From: UBA6054 sp964522095
GTDB taxonomy: Bacteria; Planctomycetota; Phycisphaerae; Phycisphaerales; UBA1924
Assembly: GCA_964522095.1 (NCBI GenBank)
Contig: CAZFSO010000009.1
Location: 1 to 47,579 of the forward strand
DNA length: 47,579 nucleotides
Reading direction: 5' to 3'
In this document: positions 16,727-23,581 of the stretch, one piece after another
Position numbering within the stretch: the first letter of the stretch is position 1
Layout of the letters: every line of letters starts with the position of its first letter
Notes under the pieces: model-generated
What the model was told of the DNA's origin: nothing
Database searches by the model: none
The model's input: the letters and a program-made list of their open reading frames with translations, nothing else
Program-made: the position numbers and the translations under genes

Positions 16727-17413
16727 TCAGACGCCGATGAGCGTCCAGACCGCGCGGGTGGTCGTGGCGATGAGGTTCATGGCGGCCGGGAAGAGCAGGC
16801 CGCCGGCGAACCAGAAGAACAGGAGCATGCCGCCGAGGCTGATCCACATGCCGTGCTCGGTGTGGACGAAGTCGCGGTAGGGCCGGACGTAGTGGGCGAG
16901 GATGCGGCCGCCGTCGAGGGGCATGACGGGGATGAGGTTGAACATCAGGAGGATGATGTTCAGGAACGCCCCGATGAAGAAGAACGACGCGAGGTTCCCG
17001 CCGAGGGGCTGGCCGATGGTCATGCCGGGGATGAGGCTGCCGTCGGCGAGGGGTCGCCAGAGGATCAGGCAGGTGATCGTGACGATCGCCAGGGCGAGGT
17101 TCATCGCCGGGCCGGCGACGGCGACGAGGGCGTCGGCGTGGCGGCCGCGCATGCGGCTGGGGTCGACGGGCATGGCGCCCCAGGCGATGCCGAAGATCGC
17201 CAAGGCGCCCAGCGAGTAGGGGCCCATGTGGACCAGGGGGTTCCAGGTCATGTGGCCGGTGGCGCGGGGGGTCGGGTCGCCGAGGCGCAGGGCGGCCCAG
17301 CCGTGCGCCAGTTCGTGGAGCACGATCGAGACGATGACCCAGACCAGCCAAGAAACAACCCACACGGGTCCCCGTGTGGGTTCGTTCCAGAGGTCCTGCA
17401 CCCACCAGCCCAT
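16727..17413 (-). CDS. M50 family (site-2 type) membrane metalloprotease
   Basis: This 228-residue integral membrane zinc protease has the HELAH motif (33-37) within the first helix, which supplies two His ligands and the catalytic Glu. The third ligand is Asp167 in NLIPVMPLDGGR (159-170). At least five hydrophobic segments are visible, and no PDZ or CBS domain is present. Such short forms are widespread and mostly uncharacterised; related site-2 proteases cleave membrane-bound regulators. It follows rplT by 34 nt on the same strand. A strong hairpin lies inside codons 11-19, so expression from the upstream promoter may be attenuated. The GTG at codon 17 is a less likely alternative start. 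Confidence 0.88.
   Translation of the reverse strand: MGWWVQDLWNEPTRGPVWVVSWLVWVIVSIVLHELAHGWAALRLGDPTPRATGHMTWNPLVHMGPYSLGALAIFGIAWGAMPVDPSRMRGRHADALVAVAGPAMNLALAIVTITCLILWRPLADGSLIPGMTIGQPLGGNLASFFFIGAFLNIILLMFNLIPVMPLDGGRILAHYVRPYRDFVHTEHGMWISLGGMLLFFWFAGGLLFPAAMNLIATTTRAVWTLIGV
17357..17382 (-). terminator. Intrinsic terminator-like hairpin inside the M50 coding region
   Basis: A perfect 12-bp inverted repeat (AACCCACACGGG / CCCGTGTGGGTT) with a 2-nt centre spans 17357-17382. On the minus strand it is followed by TTGTTTCTTGG, which resembles a U-rich tail. It lies 66-91 nt downstream of the rplT stop and about 30-55 nt into the M50 gene, so it may terminate or attenuate rpmI-rplT transcripts. 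Confidence 0.5.
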
Positions 17414-17447
17414 GCGGTGCTCCGTTGTGCCGGCGGGGTGTGTCTGC

Positions 17448-17822
17448 TCAGGCGTTTGCCGGGACGGCGCGGGAGGCCTTGACGGCCTGGTCGCAGATCT
17501 GGTCGAAGAGTTTGGGGTCCTCGATGGCGATCTGGCTGAGCATCTTGCGGTTGAGGTTGATGCCGGAGAGTTTCATGCCGTTCATGAAGAGGCTGTAGCG
17601 GGTGCCCCGCATGCGGCATGCGGCGGTGATGCGGGTGATCCAGAGGCGGCGCATGTCGCGCTTGCGGGCGCGGCGGTCGCGGTAGGAGAACAGGCCGGCG
17701 CGCCGGACGGCGTCCTTGGCCTTGTACTTGTGGCGCGAGCGGGTGCCGTAGTAGCCGCGGGCCTGGCGGAGGATCTTGCGGCGGGCCTGGGTGCGGGCGG
17801 CGCCTTTGCGAACGCGTGGCAT
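17448..17822 (-). CDS. rplT: 50S ribosomal protein L20
   Basis: This 124-residue protein is slightly longer than the usual 117-119. It has the typical start MPRVRKGAARTQARRKIL and the RGYYGTRSRHKYKAK segment, then a globular part ending in LFDQICDQAVKASR. L20 is an early 23S rRNA-binding assembly protein. Ribosome site GGAGA lies about 10 nt before the ATG. The 126-nt gap to rpmI contains GC-rich inverted repeats that could serve L20 autoregulation, but no specific mimic was recognised. Confidence 0.97.
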   Translation of the reverse strand: MPRVRKGAARTQARRKILRQARGYYGTRSRHKYKAKDAVRRAGLFSYRDRRARKRDMRRLWITRITAACRMRGTRYSLFMNGMKLSGINLNRKMLSQIAIEDPKLFDQICDQAVKASRAVPANA

Positions 17823-17948
17823 GGATCAGTCTCCAAGTTTGCCTGACGGGGCCGGCTTTGGGCCGTTCTTGGTTCCCGGCAGGCGGGGCTGGATATTCCC
17901 GCGGCCCAACGCGGGCCGTCGGTGTGCGGGGAGTTCCCGCGTGGTTGT

Positions 17949-18236
17949 TCAGGACGCGGCGGCGGCCTCGCGGGCGGCGCGGCGCTGCTCGGGCGAGGGG
18001 CTGCGGCGGAGGGCGGTGCGGGGCTGGTTGCGGCCGCGGAGGCGGCGGAACAGCAGTTTCTCGAAGCGCTTGGCCTCGGCGCTGGTCAGTTTGCGGTCCT
18101 TGCGGAGTTGACGCAGGCGCTTGCCGGACTTGTGGCTGGACAGGTGCTTGTGGAACGCCGAGCGGTGACGCACCTTGCCGGTCTTGGAGACGCGGACGCG
18201 CTTCATGATGCCCTTGTGAGGCTTGTTCTTCGACAT
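17949..18236 (-). CDS. rpmI: 50S ribosomal protein L35 with C-terminal extension
   Basis: This 95-residue protein has the L35 core MSKNKPHKGIMKRVRVSKTG, then KSGKRLRQLRKDRKLTSAEAKRFEKLL. Typical L35 has about 65 residues. Here a basic, Ala-rich tail of about 25-30 residues follows, ending EQRRAAREAAAAS. The start chosen is ATG 18236, because the 14 extra upstream codons do not resemble L35. It is followed by rplT as usual, but infC, the customary upstream gene, is absent. Confidence 0.93.
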   Translation of the reverse strand: MSKNKPHKGIMKRVRVSKTGKVRHRSAFHKHLSSHKSGKRLRQLRKDRKLTSAEAKRFEKLLFRRLRGRNQPRTALRRSPSPEQRRAAREAAAAS

Positions 18237-18289
18237 GGCCGGCAACTCCGGTGGGAAGGCAGGGTTGATCCGCGACACAGCGGGCGGGA

Positions 18290-18318
18290 ACGATAGACAG
18301 GCCCGGCCACCCTGACAA
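18290..18318 (-). promoter_or_regulatory. Promoter for rpmI-rplT
   Basis: On the minus strand TTGTCA (18313-18318) and TATCGT (18290-18295) are separated by exactly 17 nt, a good sigma70-type match. The predicted start lies about 45-50 nt upstream of the rpmI ATG. It would explain independent transcription of rpmI-rplT without infC. Confidence 0.55.
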
Positions 18319-18338
18319 CCCCGAAACGGCGTTCCGGA

Positions 18339-19568
18339 TCAGGGACCGACGAACGCGTCGGTCGGGGAGGCGGGCATCTCGTCGCCTCGGATGATGCCCA
18401 TCCTGGTGCGGACGTGACGGATGACCTCTTCGGCCTGGCGGGGCAGCCAGATGTTGTCGCCGTCCACAACAGGGGTCTTTTCCCAGGTCGAGGACCCGTC
18501 CATGCGGAGGAGGTGCTGGCCTCGGGCGGCGTGGTTGGGGCTGTTGGCCTCGGGGTAGACGACCTCGCCGCGGGAGGCGCGGAGGGTGACCGGGGAGCGG
18601 TCGGCGATCATGACGACCTGTGCGGCGGAGGGCACGGCGACGGTCATGCGGAGGCCGCCGCCGCCCATGATGCGGTAGGAGTAGGAGATCTCGTCCATGG
18701 AGCGCCAGTCCATGGAGCCGGGCTCGGGGGCGCCGCGGGGGGCGTGGGCGTTGGTCGGGCAGGCGAAGTCGTCGAGGCGGGCGTAACCCTCGCGGGGGAG
18801 GGTGTAGAGGTTGGCGGAGTTGGATCGGTTGGGGGTGCCGACGTCCATCCATGAGCCGCCGAAGCCGGCGGTGGCCATGGGGAGCATGTCGGCGTTCGCG
18901 CCGGCGTAGGACCCGAAGGCCCGGGCGGCGGTCTGCATGTTGGTCAGGCAGGCGGCCTGCTCGCGGTGGTGGGCGACGCCCTGCATCGCCGGCAGGGCGA
19001 CCGAGGCGACGATCAGCAGCATCGCGGCAAGGGAAACGAGGTCGGACAGGCGGAAGCGGCTGCCCGCGTGCTCGGACGCCTGCTCGATCCGGAGGACCCG
19101 GGCTTCGGCCGCCTCGGCGGCGCGGACGGCGGCCATGGTTCGCTCGATCAGGCGGTCGCGGGCGGACGCGGCGGTTTCGGGGCCTGTGGTGGCGAGTCGG
19201 GCGAGGGCGTCGTGGCGCTCGACCCGGGGGTCACCGGTGGTCGCGGGGGACTCCATCCAGCGGTCGAGGGCCTCGGCGTCAGCGGGCGACAGCCGGAGGG
19301 GCTCGGCCGGGTGGTCGGTTTGGGCCTCGGCAAGGGCGGCGCGCCGGGCGCGGACCTGTGTCAGGCTGACGCGGGTGGAGCGGTCGGACTCGGCGGCGAC
19401 GGGCGTGCCGAGCAGCGCGAGCAGGTCGGCGATGCGGGCCTGGCGGGCGTCGCCGGGGTCCGGGTGGGTGCCGGACTCGATCAGGCGGTCGAGGGCCGCG
19501 GCATCGGCGGGGCTGAGGCGGGGAGAGTCGGGGTGTTCCCCGGAGATGTGCTGTTCGTTGTGGATCAT
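18339..19568 (-). CDS. One-TM protein with duplicated LSPADA motifs and pilin-like domain
   Basis: This 409-residue protein of unknown function lies 34 nt downstream of an ECF sigma gene. The N-terminal part is hydrophilic and holds two copies of a roughly 40-residue unit opening LSPADAxALDR (at 18-60 and 93-130). A helical stretch follows, then a single membrane helix at about 178-194. Right after it, CLTNMQTAARAFGSYAGANADMLP (207-230) resembles the segment that follows the prepilin helix in planctomycete pilin-like proteins. The C-terminal 180 residues look like their globular domain. I infer a membrane-bound regulator or anti-sigma partner with an external pilin-like sensor domain. This is speculative. 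Confidence 0.7.
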   Translation of the reverse strand: MIHNEQHISGEHPDSPRLSPADAAALDRLIESGTHPDPGDARQARIADLLALLGTPVAAESDRSTRVSLTQVRARRAALAEAQTDHPAEPLRLSPADAEALDRWMESPATTGDPRVERHDALARLATTGPETAASARDRLIERTMAAVRAAEAAEARVLRIEQASEHAGSRFRLSDLVSLAAMLLIVASVALPAMQGVAHHREQAACLTNMQTAARAFGSYAGANADMLPMATAGFGGSWMDVGTPNRSNSANLYTLPREGYARLDDFACPTNAHAPRGAPEPGSMDWRSMDEISYSYRIMGGGGLRMTVAVPSAAQVVMIADRSPVTLRASRGEVVYPEANSPNHAARGQHLLRMDGSSTWEKTPVVDGDNIWLPRQAEEVIRHVRTRMGIIRGDEMPASPTDAFVGP

Positions 19569-19602
19569 GGCTGAACTCCCTACGACGGGCGGCGGGAAAA
19601 GG

Positions 19603-20214
19603 TCATCCGGCCCGGCCGGGTTCTTCGCGGGTGACGGCCATCCAGGCCCGGGCGAAGGCTGCGACGGCGGCGTGCATGCGGGATTTCACGGTGCCCAAGG
19701 GGATGCCCAGGTCGTCGGCGATCTGCTGGTAACTGAGGCGCTGGAAGTAGGCGAGGAGGAGGACCTCGCGGAGGGCCGGTTGGAGTCGGATGAGGGCGTC
19801 CTGCACCATGCGGTCCCGTTCGGATGCGTCGAGGGAGGCGTCCGGGCTGGGGACGTCGACCTCGAGCAGGTCCACGAATGAGCCTGAGCCGTCGGAGCCG
19901 CCGATCGGGGCCGAGAGTTCGACGGCTCGCTGCCGGATCTTCTTACGCAGGTGGTCCCGGCCTTTGTTCGCGGCAATCGTGAACAGCCATGGGCGGAATC
20001 TGCGGGAGGTGTCGAAGGTGTGGGCGGACTGGTGAATCTGGAGGAAGGTCTCCTGGAAGATGTCCTCGGCGGCGGTACGGTCGCCGACGAGGCGGGTCAG
20101 GAAGCGGATGAGGTCGTCGTGGTAGCGCTCGATGAGGGTCCGATAGGCGTTCTGGTCGCCGTCCAGGAAGCGCTCGAAGACGGCTTCGTCGCTGGGTTGC
20201 ACTGACTCGTCCAA
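19603..20214 (-). CDS. ECF RNA polymerase sigma factor (left of a divergent pair)
   Basis: This sigma70 family protein of about 203 residues has region 2 around AYRTLIERYHDDLIRFLTRLVGD, AEDIFQETFLQIH and FRPWLFTIAANKGRDHLRK. Region 4 has ALREVLLLAYFQRLSYQQIADDLGIPLGTVKSRMHAAV. The start is uncertain: TTG at 20214 has AGGA about 7-8 nt upstream, and GTG at 20199 would be shorter. An in-frame extension to 20340 looks non-coding. It probably directs its own operon, including the following membrane protein. Confidence 0.9.
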   Translation of the reverse strand: MDESVQPSDEAVFERFLDGDQNAYRTLIERYHDDLIRFLTRLVGDRTAAEDIFQETFLQIHQSAHTFDTSRRFRPWLFTIAANKGRDHLRKKIRQRAVELSAPIGGSDGSGSFVDLLEVDVPSPDASLDASERDRMVQDALIRLQPALREVLLLAYFQRLSYQQIADDLGIPLGTVKSRMHAAVAAFARAWMAVTREEPGRAG

Positions 20215-20371
20215 GCGGGGGTCCTCGCGCGGCTGGGTCTGGTACCGGGGCGGGCCCCGGGCGGTTCGCCGGGCGGTCCGGGGCGCCGACCGTCTGAGTG
20301 TACGGTTGGCTTGAGGGCCCGTGCGCCGATAGGGGTGCAATGGCGGGCGGCGACCGGCGTTGGTCGATCAG
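20215..20371. other. Divergent intergenic region between two ECF sigma genes
   Basis: This stretch of about 157 nt must hold promoters for both sigma genes. A TACACT on the minus strand (20297-20302) is a possible -10. A TTGGCT (20306-20311) with an 18-nt spacer to TAGGGG (20330-20335) is a weak plus-strand candidate. No GGAAC-type ECF -35 was found. Confidence 0.4.
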
Positions 20372-20971
20372 ATGGAGGCGGCCTTGACGACCCGCGGCGA
20401 AGCATCGGCTCCCGACGCGGGCGACGACCTCGGCGCGCTGGTGGCGCGGGCGTCCCGCGGCGACGAGCGGGCGTGGGAGGAACTGGTCGGTCTCTACGCC
20501 AGGCGGGTGTACGCCCTGGCCCAATCCCGGCTGCGTCGGCCGGACCTGGCCGAGGAGGTCACCCAGTCCGTGTTCGTGACCGTGGCGATCAAGTTGAGGG
20601 AGCAGGGGTACGCCGAGCAGGGACGCTTCGAGGCGTGGCTGTTCCGCGTGACGATGAACCGGGTGCGCGACACGGCGCGGCGCCTCAAGCGGCACGCGAC
20701 GACGCTCGGGCCGGGCGTGATGCAGGGCCTTCCCGGCAGGCAGGCCGCGGCGGGGGCGGATCCGGACGACCTGGACGCGCTGCGTCGGGCGCTGGGGTCC
20801 CTGGGGGAGGCGGACCGCGAGGTGATCGAGTTGCGTCACCACGGCCGGATGGGCTTCAAGGAGATCGCCGAGTTGCTTGGCGAGCCGCTTGGAACGGTGC
20901 TGGCCCGGCATCACCGGGCGCTGCGCAAACTGCGGGGCGTGCTCGGGGGCGAGCAGGAGGAGTCGTCGTGA
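20372..20971 (+). CDS. ECF RNA polymerase sigma factor (right of a divergent pair)
   Basis: This ECF sigma factor of about 199 residues has region 2 with RAWEELVGLYARRVYALAQS, LAEEVTQSVFVTVAIKL and RFEAWLFRVTMNRVRDTARR. Region 4 has LGEADREVIELRHHGRMGFKEIAELLGEPLGTVLARHHRALRKLR. The ATG at 20372 is listed, but TTG at 20384 has a strong GGAGG site 5 nt upstream and may be the true start. The stop overlaps the next gene by 4 nt (GTGA). It is not a close duplicate of the left-hand sigma: the two differ through most of region 2. Confidence 0.9.
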   Translation: MEAALTTRGEASAPDAGDDLGALVARASRGDERAWEELVGLYARRVYALAQSRLRRPDLAEEVTQSVFVTVAIKLREQGYAEQGRFEAWLFRVTMNRVRDTARRLKRHATTLGPGVMQGLPGRQAAAGADPDDLDALRRALGSLGEADREVIELRHHGRMGFKEIAELLGEPLGTVLARHHRALRKLRGVLGGEQEESS

Positions 20972-21447
20972 CGCAGGAACGAGACACGCGGGGCCGGGAC
21001 GGGCTGGGGGCTCTGAGCGCGCGGCTGGACGCGCTGGGCGCCAGCGAGCGGGCGGGGGCCCCGGACGGGCTGGAGGAACGGGTGCTGGCGAAGGTCGGCG
21101 GCGTCCTCGCGGGGGGGGCGATCCCGATCGACTCGGCGCGGCCGGCGTGGTGGGCGCGGGGGCCCGCACGGGCCGCTGCGGCGGCGGCGTTGCTGGCGGG
21201 CGGCGCGGCGCTGCTCTACACCCAGTCGGTTCGCCCGGCGCCGGCGCGCGCGGCGTGGTCGAGCGTTGCGTTGGCCGAGCAGCGGATCGAGGGCCTGCTG
21301 GCGCTGACGCATGACGCGGACCGGTTCGACGACCGGATCGCCTCGATCGAGTTGCTGGCCGACGCGATCAGCGCGGACGGCGCCGACGTGTGGGGCGCGG
21401 ACCTGGCCGAGCCGGACCTGGTGTTCGTTGATGGGGGGGCCCTGTGA
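20968..21447 (+). CDS. Putative anti-sigma factor, single-pass membrane protein
   Basis: This 159-residue protein is coupled to the sigma gene by a GTGA overlap, with GGAGGA just before the GTG start. About 65 cytosolic residues precede one Ala-rich membrane helix (about 68-84). An external domain of about 70 residues follows and ends in an acidic tail (ADVWGADLAEPDLVFVDG). No zinc-binding anti-sigma His/Cys motif is present. Size, topology and position match the anti-sigma role, but no sequence family was recognised. Confidence 0.7.
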   Translation: MTQERDTRGRDGLGALSARLDALGASERAGAPDGLEERVLAKVGGVLAGGAIPIDSARPAWWARGPARAAAAAALLAGGAALLYTQSVRPAPARAAWSSVALAEQRIEGLLALTHDADRFDDRIASIELLADAISADGADVWGADLAEPDLVFVDGGAL

Positions 21448-22322
21448 TGCGGGGTCGTTGGTTGCCCGTTCTCGCCGGGGCCGCGGCGCTGGGCGTCGGC
21501 GGGGTCGCGCTGGGCTTGGACGAGCCGGACGCGGGCGGTTCGGTCGAGGCGGCGCCGGCCGACCCCGAGGCGGAGCGTGCGGAGTTGCGCGCCCGCCTGG
21601 AGCGGGCGCTGGAGCGCGCCGAGGCGTCGGTGGAGCGTCACCGCGAGGCGCTGGAGCGGCTCGACGCGGGCGAATCACCCGCCGAGGTGCTGCGGTCGGC
21701 GCGCAAGCGCCCCGGGGGGGGGCGGCAGGTGGTGGCCCGGCAGGGCGCGGAAGCCGCGCCGCCTCACCCCACCCAGGCCCAACAGCGCCCCCACCGCGAC
21801 CGGGTGGTCGATGGCGACGGCCAGGGCACGGCGTCCGCCGAGCGCACCGAGCGTCTCCGCGCGTTCCTGCGCGAGCACCTGCCCAGCGTGCACGAGCAGA
21901 TCTCGCAGATCGAGCGGGCCGACGCGGAGGCCGGGCGGCGGCTGTTCGCGCGGCTGGCGCCGCAGCTGGGCGCCGTGATGGACGACACGGACCGCGACCC
22001 CGAGTTCGGGGCGTTGCGCCTCGAGGAACTCCGCGCCGGGCTTGAGGTCGTCGACGCGACGCACCGCCTGCGCTCGCTTGAGGACGGGGCGTCCGAGGCC
22101 GACCGGGTGGACGCGGAGCGCGGCCTGCGGGATGCGCTGGCGCGGCGGTTTGACGCGAAGATCCGGCTGCGTGAGCACGAGGTGCGCCGTCTGGCGGGGC
22201 GTCTGGCCGAGATGCACCGGGCGATCCGCGAGCAGCAGTCCGAGCGGGACGCTGAGATCGAGCGTGCGTACCGCGCGGTCACCGGCGAGCGGTGGGCGCG
22301 GCCCGCGGCCCAGGGCGGCTGA
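21447..22322 (+). CDS. Exported coiled-coil protein, third gene of the sigma cluster
   Basis: This 291-residue protein opens with a signal peptide-like stretch (MRGRWLPVLAGAAALGVGGVALG). Next comes a charged helix rich in Glu and Arg (about 40-80), a Pro/Gln-rich linker, and a long helical region to the end. The last 60 residues form a heptad-rich coil (RRLAGRLAEMHRAIREQQ). This resembles small exported helical proteins encoded with ECF sigma and anti-sigma genes in planctomycetes. A sensor role comparable to CnrX is possible but unproven. The start is ATG 21447 (1-nt overlap); GTG 21444 is the alternative. Confidence 0.7.
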   Translation: MRGRWLPVLAGAAALGVGGVALGLDEPDAGGSVEAAPADPEAERAELRARLERALERAEASVERHREALERLDAGESPAEVLRSARKRPGGGRQVVARQGAEAAPPHPTQAQQRPHRDRVVDGDGQGTASAERTERLRAFLREHLPSVHEQISQIERADAEAGRRLFARLAPQLGAVMDDTDRDPEFGALRLEELRAGLEVVDATHRLRSLEDGASEADRVDAERGLRDALARRFDAKIRLREHEVRRLAGRLAEMHRAIREQQSERDAEIERAYRAVTGERWARPAAQGG

Positions 22323-22328
22323 GCGGGC

Positions 22329-22706
22329 TCAGGAGACGCTCGCCCCCGGGGCGATGTCCGAGGCCGGGGTGACAAAGACGACCGAACGGGTCTCGGCGCC
22401 CTTGTCGGCGTCGGAGGCGGCGAGGAGCATGCCGCGGGATTCCTCGCCGCGGAGTTGGCGGGGAGCCAGGTTGGCGACGATGACGATGAGTTTGCCCTCG
22501 AGTTGCTCGGGGGTGTACTGGGCGCGGATGCCGGCGCAGATCTGGCGGGGGCGGCCGGAGCCGTCGTCGAGTTGGAGTTTGAGGAGTTTGTCGGCGTTGG
22601 GGTGCGGCTCGGCGCGGACCACGCGGGCGACGCGCAGGTCGAGTTTTGCGAAGTCGTCGAAGGTGATCTCGGGCTTGGCGGAAGGGGCGGGGGCTGCGTC
22701 GGTCAT
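22329..22706 (-). CDS. Small tRNA-binding-domain protein (Trbp111 / MetG C-terminal type)
   Basis: This 125-residue OB-fold protein has ITFDDFAKLDLRVARVV (about 14-30), HPNADKLLKLQLD, ICAGIRAQYTPEQL and IVANLAPRQLRGEESRGMLLA. These match the C-terminal tRNA-binding domain of methionyl-tRNA synthetase and the stand-alone Trbp111. It may bind tRNA in trans to MetG. The initial 12 residues are Ala/Pro-rich. It lies 41 nt downstream of the eight-gene envelope operon on the same strand. Its stop is 6 nt from the convergent coiled-coil gene. Confidence 0.9.
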   Translation of the reverse strand: MTDAAPAPSAKPEITFDDFAKLDLRVARVVRAEPHPNADKLLKLQLDDGSGRPRQICAGIRAQYTPEQLEGKLIVIVANLAPRQLRGEESRGMLLAASDADKGAETRSVVFVTPASDIAPGASVS

Positions 22707-22747
22707 CGTGCGTCTCGCTGGAGTTGGGGTTGGCACGATCGTACCCG

Positions 22748-23581
22748 TCACCGGGCGGTCCATTCGCCGTGGCGCCGGTACGGCCGGTCGGCGGACACGG
22801 CGTAGGCGCGGGCCAGGCGGTCCAGGTCCCATACCGGAACGGCGGCGTCGACGTGGACGGCCGCCTGGGCGGCCCACGAGGCTGGGCTGGCGTTGAGCAG
22901 GGCGAGTTCGATGCCGACCATGGTGCGCCAGGCGTCGTCGAGTCGCACGCCGTGGTGGTGGTCGGGGCTCGGGCAGGGGCCTGGGCGCATGGCGGCGCCG
23001 TCGCGGACGCGGACGAACATCTGGCCGCGGCAGGGGTCGTTTCGGGCGTTGCGCTCCCAGGCTTCGAGGATGGCCTGGATCCTCGTGCGGTCGTGGCCGA
23101 GCCGCACGCCTTCGGCGAGGACGCGGCTGCGGACGGCGGCGTCGGAGGCGAGCGTGCTGGCGGCTTCGGGGACGCCGGAGCGCAGGCCTCCCAGCAGCAG
23201 GGCGGCGCGCACGCCCAGGTCGTCGGCGGCGTGGGCGACGCCGAGCCAGCGGCGGTCCTCGGCGCGGGCGGGGTCGAGTTCGACGGCGAGCGCCCAGAGC
23301 CCGTCGCGTGCGTCCTGGCCGGGCTCGGAGGAGGCGAGGGCGATGGCGGCGCTGGCGGCGAGCGCGGGGTCGTCGTCCGCCGCGATCAGGACGCACAGGG
23401 CGAGGGTCTGTCTGGCGAGCGCCGCGGTCGCGTGGTCGTCGAGGAGGTCCTCACCGAGCGTGAGGTAGCGTTCGGGCTCGTCCGGGGTGAGGCGCGTGAG
23501 GTCGCGCCGGGCCGGATCGGGCTGGGCGGCGCCGAGGGCGATGAGGAGCGGGATGAGCAGCGGCAGGGCGGCGGGCCTCAT
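22748..23581 (-). CDS. Small exported protein, last gene of the ExbBD/VWA operon
   Basis: This 277-residue protein has a signal peptide (MRPAALPLLIPLLIALGAA). The rest is mostly Ala-rich helices like an alpha-solenoid. A Cys/His patch near residues 184-211 (Cys184, Cys203 and CPSPDHHHG) could bind metal or form a disulfide. No family was recognised. The ATG overlaps the upstream stop by 4 nt, so it belongs to the operon; an in-frame extension upstream lies inside the neighbouring gene. Confidence 0.75.
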   Translation of the reverse strand: MRPAALPLLIPLLIALGAAQPDPARRDLTRLTPDEPERYLTLGEDLLDDHATAALARQTLALCVLIAADDDPALAASAAIALASSEPGQDARDGLWALAVELDPARAEDRRWLGVAHAADDLGVRAALLLGGLRSGVPEAASTLASDAAVRSRVLAEGVRLGHDRTRIQAILEAWERNARNDPCRGQMFVRVRDGAAMRPGPCPSPDHHHGVRLDDAWRTMVGIELALLNASPASWAAQAAVHVDAAVPVWDLDRLARAYAVSADRPYRRHGEWTAR

